Of a DNA stretch of 27,133 nt, positions 22,603-27,133 are shown in pieces; the stretch's first letter is position 1; each line of letters opens with the position of its first letter. A model generated the notes under the pieces. That model saw nothing but the letters and a program-made list of their open reading frames with translations. It did no database searches and had not been told where the DNA came from. Source of the stretch: Acinetobacter sp. N54.MGS-139 (GTDB lineage Bacteria; Pseudomonadota; Gammaproteobacteria; Burkholderiales; Burkholderiaceae_F); contig LARN01000024.1 in assembly GCA_000980495.1 (NCBI GenBank), forward strand, positions 1-27,133. The letters are read 5' to 3'. The position numbers and the translations under genes were made by a program.

Positions 22603-25010
22603 GAGCGTTTTTTAGGAGCAGAAGGTGCTTTCTTTGTTTTTCTCGCTGCCGGCTTACGCGGCGCGGCAGAAGATTTTACGGTTTTCCTTTTGGCTTCGGT
22701 CTTCGGTCTGCTTTGACGATTCTTCGAAACCAAAGCGAATTCTATTCTTCTTGCGTCGAGATCACAGCGGGCAACCTTAACCGTGAGCTCGTCGCCCAGG
22801 CGATAACGCAAGCCGGAGTCTTCGCCGTAAATTTCATTGGACTTGTCATCAAAGACGAAGTAATCGTCACCGAGGCCGGAAATATGGATCGCGCCTTCGA
22901 CATACAAGTCTTCAAGCGTAACGAAAATTGCAAAGGGGCTGACGCCTGAAATCACGCCTTTAAAAACCTGACCAAGTTTCTTCTGCATGTAATTGCATTT
23001 CAGCCAAGCCATTACATCGTAACTGGCTTCATCGGCACGGCGTTCATGAGCAGAACAAAGCAACCCGAGCTTTTCCCACAAGTCGATATGCGCAACCTTC
23101 TTCTTGTCGTCGGGTTTCGCCTTGCAGATGATTTCTCTTGTCTGAACAGGAACCTCGGCCTCATTGGGTTCAACCAAAATCTTCGGCACGTATTTCCGGC
23201 GCCGTAAGATACCTCGAATGGCGCGATGCACCAGCAAGTCAGGATAACGGCGAATCGGTGAGGTGAAGTGTGTATAAGCGTCATAAGCTAGGCCGAAGTG
23301 ACCAACGTTATGCGGGCTATAGACGGCCTGCTGCATGGAACGCAGCAAAATCGTCTGAATCATCGCTTTGTCCGGTCGATCAGCGATTGATTCCAGCACC
23401 TTGGCATAGTCTCCCGGAGTGGGAGAATCTCCGCCGGGCAGCGTCACGCCGAACGGCGCCAAAGTTGCTCTGGCTTTTTCCAAACGATCCTGACTGGGCG
23501 GTTCATGAACACGGTAGAGGCACGGAGCTTTATTCTTCTGCAGGAAGTCAGCTGCACAGGTGTTTGCTACCAGCATCATTTCTTCGATAAGACGATGGGC
23601 ATCATTGCGTTCGCGCGGCAGAATCTGTTCGATCTTGCCCTGCTCATTGGCAACAATATAAGTTTCAACCGTCTCAAAATCCATCGCGCCGCGCAGTTCA
23701 CGGCTCTTGATCAGGTTCTTGTAGAGATCATAGAGATCCTGAACGTTGCCGAGCACGTGTTCCATGACCTTGGCTTCAGGACCATTAGGATTGCAGAGTG
23801 CGGCCCAGACATTGTCATAAATCAGTCGTGCGGCCGAACGAATCACGGCAGGATAGAACTGGTAGGCTTCTACCAATCCGTTGGCGCCGATGATTGCGTC
23901 ACACACCATGGTGCAGCGGTCAACCTGTGGATTCAAAGAACACAAGCCATTAGAAAGCTCTTCCGGCAGCATCGGGATAACGCGTCTCGGGAAGTAGACA
24001 CTCGTTGTTCTTAACTGAGCATCTTTATCAATGGCGCAACCGGGTTTAACGTAATGAGAAACATCGGCAATGGCTACGAGCAGACGGAATTTGCCGTCTT
24101 CCAAAGGCAGGCAGTAAACCGCATCGTCGAAGTCTTTTGCATCGGCGCCGTCGATCGTCACAAACGGAATATCACGAAGGTCTACTCTGTCTCGAAGATC
24201 GGACTTCGTTACAGAGTCAGAGAAACGCTTAATTTCTTTCTTTGTTTCCTCGGAGAACTTGTAAGGAAGATCGAACTTACGAACCGCGATTTCCGTCTCC
24301 ATTCCCGGCTCGTCGATGGTTCCCAAAATCTCGACCACATGGCCGACTGGACTATTGGTGAGAAGGCCTTTATCTTCAAGTTCGACCACGACGATCTGAG
24401 AAGGTGTTGCGCCTAAAGAGCGGCCCGGTGCAATTAAGATCGTTTTGCAGATTCTTGCGTCTTCAGGCACCACAATTCCGACGCCGCGTCTCAGTTCAAA
24501 GCGGCCGACAATGCGTTTTAACTTGCGGTCGGCGAGTTCGACGATATCGGCTAAACCTCGACCTCTGTAGTCGGTTCCTGCTTCTCTTGCGACCACAATG
24601 TCTCCGGGAAGAACTTTCGTCATTTCTTCCGGAGGAATGTACATATCAGGACCGTCTTCTTCGCAAATCAGGAATCCGAATCCGTCGCGGTGCCCCTGCA
24701 CCACCCCAGTATGAAGTTTGGCGGAGGAAGTCAGAAGAACGATGTCTTCTCGATTCGTAAAGATTCTTCCTGCCTCTTTTAATTTATTGAAAGCGCGATC
24801 AAAAACCTCAGAAGAGATGCCTTTATGGGAAAGCATCACATACTCTTTCAGGTCGTCCATTTCCATCGGGAACCCGGCCGTCCTCAATTCCCGTTCAATT
24901 GCCTTTTCAGCGGCTTCCACTCCGGCAGCCGGGGTGGCACGCTGCGGCTTAGCAGAAGTCAACGCAGACTTCTGGGTGGTTTTGTTCTTCGTAGTAATTT
25001 TGAGCCTCAA
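22599..25010 (-). CDS. rnr: Ribonuclease R
   Basis: RNase R is a processive 3'-5' exonuclease that degrades structured RNA and takes part in rRNA and tmRNA quality control. The 803 residues carry a winged-helix N-terminus (about 33-95), two cold-shock domains (about 100-245), the RNB domain with TIDGADAKDFDDAVYC (D287, D293, D295, D296 as metal ligands), SPIRRYPDLLVHRAI, an S1 domain (about 690-775) and a basic tail rich in Lys, Pro and Ala. The start is a TTG at 25010: an in-frame TAG lies directly before it and the next candidate, GTG at 24920, lacks a ribosome-binding site. An AGGA sits 14 bases before the TTG, which itself is in an inverted repeat. Confidence 0.96.
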   Translation of the reverse strand: MRLKITTKNKTTQKSALTSAKPQRATPAAGVEAAEKAIERELRTAGFPMEMDDLKEYVMLSHKGISSEVFDRAFNKLKEAGRIFTNREDIVLLTSSAKLHTGVVQGHRDGFGFLICEEDGPDMYIPPEEMTKVLPGDIVVAREAGTDYRGRGLADIVELADRKLKRIVGRFELRRGVGIVVPEDARICKTILIAPGRSLGATPSQIVVVELEDKGLLTNSPVGHVVEILGTIDEPGMETEIAVRKFDLPYKFSEETKKEIKRFSDSVTKSDLRDRVDLRDIPFVTIDGADAKDFDDAVYCLPLEDGKFRLLVAIADVSHYVKPGCAIDKDAQLRTTSVYFPRRVIPMLPEELSNGLCSLNPQVDRCTMVCDAIIGANGLVEAYQFYPAVIRSAARLIYDNVWAALCNPNGPEAKVMEHVLGNVQDLYDLYKNLIKSRELRGAMDFETVETYIVANEQGKIEQILPRERNDAHRLIEEMMLVANTCAADFLQKNKAPCLYRVHEPPSQDRLEKARATLAPFGVTLPGGDSPTPGDYAKVLESIADRPDKAMIQTILLRSMQQAVYSPHNVGHFGLAYDAYTHFTSPIRRYPDLLVHRAIRGILRRRKYVPKILVEPNEAEVPVQTREIICKAKPDDKKKVAHIDLWEKLGLLCSAHERRADEASYDVMAWLKCNYMQKKLGQVFKGVISGVSPFAIFVTLEDLYVEGAIHISGLGDDYFVFDDKSNEIYGEDSGLRYRLGDELTVKVARCDLDARRIEFALVSKNRQSRPKTEAKRKTVKSSAAPRKPAARKTKKAPSAPKKRS

Positions 25011-25057
25011 CTAATTAATGTTGATCCTATTTATGCTGGATTGTAATTGTTGAGGCT
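25003..25057. promoter_or_regulatory. Inverted repeat enclosing the rnr start codon
   Basis: AGCCTCAAC (25003-25011) and GTTGAGGCT (25049-25057) are perfect 9-bp arms separated by 37 bases. On the minus strand the downstream arm contains the TTG start and the next two codons. If both arms are transcribed, the start codon would be paired. A TACAAT just inside the upstream arm (minus strand) could be a -10 box, in which case only one arm is in the message and the repeat would act as DNA. Confidence 0.45.
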
Positions 25058-25123
25058 GCTAACAAAGTCCTAGGATCGCTCAGAGTGGAGATATTTGATT
25101 TCGGCCGTCGGGTACTAAAAATA

Positions 25124-25678
25124 TCAATCTAAATTAAGCACATCCAGCATTCCGAGTCCGCGGAACTGAGGAAGAAGCAGAATTAACAAAACAATAATCA
25201 AAAGAAAGACCAGACCGTAGGCAAACTGATGATCCGTTAACTGCCTGAAGAAACGGTAGTGGCCACCCGACGGATTCTGTTCATAGCGATAGCCTGAGAC
25301 TTGGAAGTTTTCAGGAAGCTCTGTTTCTCGATAGTAGTCGTTGAGCCGATACTCATTTCAAACTTTCGGATCCTTTTGGCTTCCGAAACTATCCGGATCT
25401 CCCGGCCTTCGCAGATCTCTCAGATAAATCAGACGACGCTCAATGATTTCCTCTCTTTTACGAAAGCGAATGCCCTGTTCATCCAAAAGCTTCTCGTAAG
25501 CTAAATCATGTTTCTTTTGCAGGTTGGCGAGAAACCGATAAGCTTTTTCGTCCGCTTGATATTGGTTATCGGCCTCGATCGTGAAGCATTGGTTTTCCAG
25601 ATAAACCGATTCGTAATAGGGAATCGGATAAAACTCGGTGGACGAAACAGCCTTAGGGACGCAATAACGAAAAAGCAC
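25124..25678 (-). pseudogene. Unrecognised membrane-anchored protein interrupted by an in-frame TGA
   Basis: From GTG 25678 one frame runs 106 codons to TGA at 25358-25360 and then continues in the same frame for 77 codons to TGA at 25124-25126. The first part is soluble and charged (YPIPYYESVYLENQCF, then a helical EKAYRFLANLQKKHDLAYEK region). The second part (EYRLNDYYRETELPENFQ) ends in a strong membrane helix, FAYGLVFLLIIVLLILLLPQF, and a short tail. Both halves look like one protein. A signal-like segment (SIFQAVFLCFFVIASL) occurs just upstream in another frame, which suggests an additional frameshift near the N-terminus. I do not recognise the family. The simplest reading is a decayed gene. 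Confidence 0.65.
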
Positions 25679-25932
25679 AGAAACACCGCTTGGAAAATTG
25701 AAGTTAGGTCAAACAACGGCTGTATTGCCGCCTGGATTTGTTAATGGAGGGATTCTAACGGCAAAGCCTCGGCTTAAGAAATGTTTCTGCCGGCTACGCC
25801 TTTGGCACAAAAAGACGGTTCCTTTGCCTATTTTTATCCATGTGAAGTCGGTTCGCCTAGAACGAGACGCAGGAAATTTTGGGAGTTCGGTACCAATAGT
25901 AGATTACTAACGTCATTTTTAGAGGAACAGTC

Positions 25933-26400
25933 ATGAAAGCTGCTATTTTTTACTTCACCATGTCAGGAAACACCGAACTTGCCGCTAAAGAAGTTGCTGA
26001 AGCGACCGGTGCCCCACTCGTCAGACTCCATGCAGAACCTCCCTACACCGTAGATGACATAGACTGGACCCATCCCGATGCGCGCTGCACAAGAGAACAT
26101 AAAGATCATTCGCTGTTGCCTCGCGTCAAACCCTTCGGCGTTGACATCTCTTCCTTAGACACCGTGTTCATCGGTTTTCCGATTTGGTGGCACGAAGAAC
26201 CGGCCATCATTCGCTCGTTCTTAACGACTTACCATGATCAGCTCAAGGGCAAAACACTTTATCCCTTCTGCTCTTCTTATTCCAGCCCCGTCAGTGAAGC
26301 AGATGCAAGTCTTACGAAGGAGTTCCCGGATCTGAATTGGAAGGTCGGCCTTCGTTTGCCGGGATCCCAAGCAGAGATTAGAAAGTGGATTGAACAGTAG
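25933..26400 (+). CDS. Flavodoxin-like protein
   Basis: A 155-residue flavodoxin-fold protein. After the first strand MKAAIFYF the loop TMSGNTE (residues 9-15) is the FMN phosphate-binding site. DTVFIGFPIWWHEEPAIIRSF is the second conserved block, with the aromatic WW next to the flavin ring. The layout with a short form and an insert of His/Asp-rich residues (DWTHPDARC) is like the Flavodoxin_4 group of small FMN reductases rather than electron-carrying flavodoxins. GAGGAA lies eight bases before the ATG. It is a single-gene unit, followed by a terminator. The natural electron acceptor is unknown. Confidence 0.88.
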   Translation: MKAAIFYFTMSGNTELAAKEVAEATGAPLVRLHAEPPYTVDDIDWTHPDARCTREHKDHSLLPRVKPFGVDISSLDTVFIGFPIWWHEEPAIIRSFLTTYHDQLKGKTLYPFCSSYSSPVSEADASLTKEFPDLNWKVGLRLPGSQAEIRKWIEQ

Positions 26401-26466
26401 GCGTTTAATTTAAGCCTCCAAACCATAGCGGCGAGCGACGACTCAACAAGCTAAGCCTCGCAAGAA

Positions 26467-26510
26467 AGACCTGATTTTCTGCCTTTGCAGATTCAGGCCT
26501 TTTCGTTTTT
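26467..26510 (+). terminator. Rho-independent terminator after the flavodoxin-like gene
   Basis: ACCTGA-ttt-TCTGC and GCAGA-t-TCAGGC pair around CTTT, followed by CTTTTCGTTTTTT. Confidence 0.8.
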
Positions 26511-26615
26511 TAAATCGAAAATTTGAATTTCTGCTGGGAATTTTCAAAAGGAGTTATATCGACTCTGAGGCGCAGGACAAAACGGAATGATCACTCCGAA
26601 CAGCCGGCAGATAAA

Positions 26616-26640
26616 GAAAAACCTCGTACATCGACGAGGT
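26616..26640 (-). terminator. Terminator after the first tRNA-Leu(CAG)
   Basis: On the minus strand ACCTCGT, a six-base loop and ACGAGGT are followed by TTTTTC. It lies 16 bases after the CCA end. Confidence 0.85.
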
Positions 26641-26655
26641 CTTAGGAATTAGGTC

Positions 26656-26742
26656 TGGTGCCCGGGACTGGACTCGAACCAGCACGCCCGCGAAGGCGCT
26701 AGCACCTGAAGCTAGTGCGTCTACCAATTTCGCCACCCGGGC
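26656..26742 (-). tRNA. tRNA-Leu (anticodon CAG), copy 1
   Basis: On the minus strand the 87-base gene starts GCCCGGG at 26742, carries D-arm TGGCGAAATTGGTAGACGC, anticodon stem CTAGC/GCTAG around TTCAGGT (anticodon CAG, reading CUG), a long variable arm CGCCTTCGCGGGCG, and T-arm GGTTCGAGTCC, and ends CCCGGGC-A-CCA at 26656. It is identical to the copy at 26911-26997. Confidence 0.97.
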
Positions 26743-26756
26743 AACAGAGAAATGAA

Positions 26757-26785
26757 ATTTTATCTTCAAAAATCAGTTTTTGCAA
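26757..26785 (-). promoter_or_regulatory. Promoter of tRNA-Leu copy 1
   Basis: TTGCAA (26780-26785) and TAAAAT (26757-26762) on the minus strand are 17 bases apart and end 14 bases before the mature tRNA, so this copy can be transcribed independently of its twin. Confidence 0.7.
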
Positions 26786-26871
26786 ATGCTGCTACCTGAT
26801 CTATTTGTAATTAGTTGTTAATTGAGAAAGATGGGATTTAAAATGCGACAACAAGAATTTCGAAGACGTAA

Positions 26872-26897
26872 AAGAAAACCTCGCAAATCTGCGAGGT
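26872..26897 (-). terminator. Terminator after the second tRNA-Leu(CAG)
   Basis: On the minus strand ACCTCGCA, a four-base loop and TGCGAGGT are followed by TTTCTTTT. The stem sequence is related to the terminator of copy 1, as expected for a duplicated unit. Confidence 0.8.
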
Positions 26898-26910
26898 CTG
26901 AAATCGTTTT

Positions 26911-26997
26911 TGGTGCCCGGGACTGGACTCGAACCAGCACGCCCGCGAAGGCGCTAGCACCTGAAGCTAGTGCGTCTACCAATTTCGCCACCCGGGC
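26911..26997 (-). tRNA. tRNA-Leu (anticodon CAG), copy 2
   Basis: It is identical over all 87 bases to the copy at 26656-26742, including the encoded CCA, plus nine flanking bases at the 5' side (CAACAGAGA on the plus strand). It has its own terminator. A clear promoter was not identified in 26998-27060. Confidence 0.97.
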
Positions 26998-27103
26998 AAC
27001 AGAGAGCCGAGAGATTGTTAATGCACACAATCTCCTAGTATCTTGTAACTTTAATTAGTTCGTTTTTATGAGGTGATAAAATGAAGCAAACAGGAGCTTC
27101 GTT

Positions 27104-27133
27104 ATGTCACCTCAATTCAGAGTTACCTTAACC
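27104..27133 (+). CDS. First ten codons of a gene leaving the window
   Basis: ATG at 27104 opens a frame reading MSPQFRVTLT to the edge. CAGGAG lies seven bases upstream and a TTAGTT/TAAAAT pair with 16-base spacing (27055-27082) could be its promoter. An overlapping 16-codon ORF (27081-27131) is also possible. Too little is present to name the product. Confidence 0.4.
   Translation, partial: MSPQFRVTLT

Noticed and set aside
25352..25360. TGA read as selenocysteine in the split membrane gene
   Set aside because: Only a weak four-base hairpin (TGAG/CTCA) follows, no SECIS-like loop, and the protein resembles no selenoprotein. Decay is simpler.
1..27133. CRISPR array or phage/defence genes
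   Set aside because: No regularly spaced repeats, cas genes, restriction enzymes or phage structural genes were found in any frame.

Overview
The window looks like a chromosomal segment of a betaproteobacterium, most likely from the Sutterellaceae (Sutterella/Parasutterella-like). This is inferred from gene order: rpsF-priB-rpsR-rplI followed by dnaB, then a PIN-PhoH ATPase, an AlaC-type aminotransferase, hom, thrC, moeA, moaE and clpB, an arrangement familiar from Burkholderiales. I had no database, so the genus is a guess. Almost all genes are on the minus strand. I found no CRISPR array, prophage or defence island.

Layout. Positions 1-2160 form a gene-poor stretch: a possible C-terminal fragment entering from the left edge, an orphan AbrB-type regulator, a tRNA-Leu(UAA), a hairpin-rich block that looks like a small RNA gene, and an EamA transporter cut to about 60 percent of its length. 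Positions 2161-4484 hold dinB (plus) and an Fsr-like MFS transporter (minus), convergent and sharing four bases. Positions 4595-9480 carry clpB and the molybdenum cofactor genes moaE, moeA and mobB. Positions 9527-13632 carry thrC, hom and an AlaC-like aminotransferase. Positions 13787-17463 carry PIN-PhoH, a DUF456 membrane protein and dnaB. Positions 17611-19129 are the rpsF-priB-rpsR-rplI operon with a structured leader.

An apparently intact IS1634-family insertion sequence (19308-21575) sits between rpsF and rlmB. Its ends can be fixed to the base: 18-bp imperfect terminal inverted repeats lie directly inside a perfect 37-bp direct repeat, a long target duplication of the kind described for this family. 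Beyond it lie a small ORF remnant, then rlmB and rnr, which overlap by four bases. RNase R starts at a UUG that lies in one arm of an inverted repeat.

The right end (25011-27133) holds a decayed membrane-protein gene interrupted by one in-frame TGA, a flavodoxin-like gene, two identical tRNA-Leu(CAG) units each with its own terminator, and the first codons of a gene leaving the window.

Functionally the core is housekeeping: translation (S6, S18, L9, three tRNA-Leu, RlmB), replication and restart (DnaB, PriB, Pol IV), RNA and protein quality control (RNase R, PhoH, ClpB), threonine/alanine-type amino-acid metabolism and molybdopterin synthesis. I see no convincing new multi-gene system. The best second-look items are the IS1634 target duplication, the candidate small RNA at 1192-1318, the in-frame TGA gene at 25124-25678, the rnr start-codon hairpin and the basic low-complexity tails on several unrelated enzymes.
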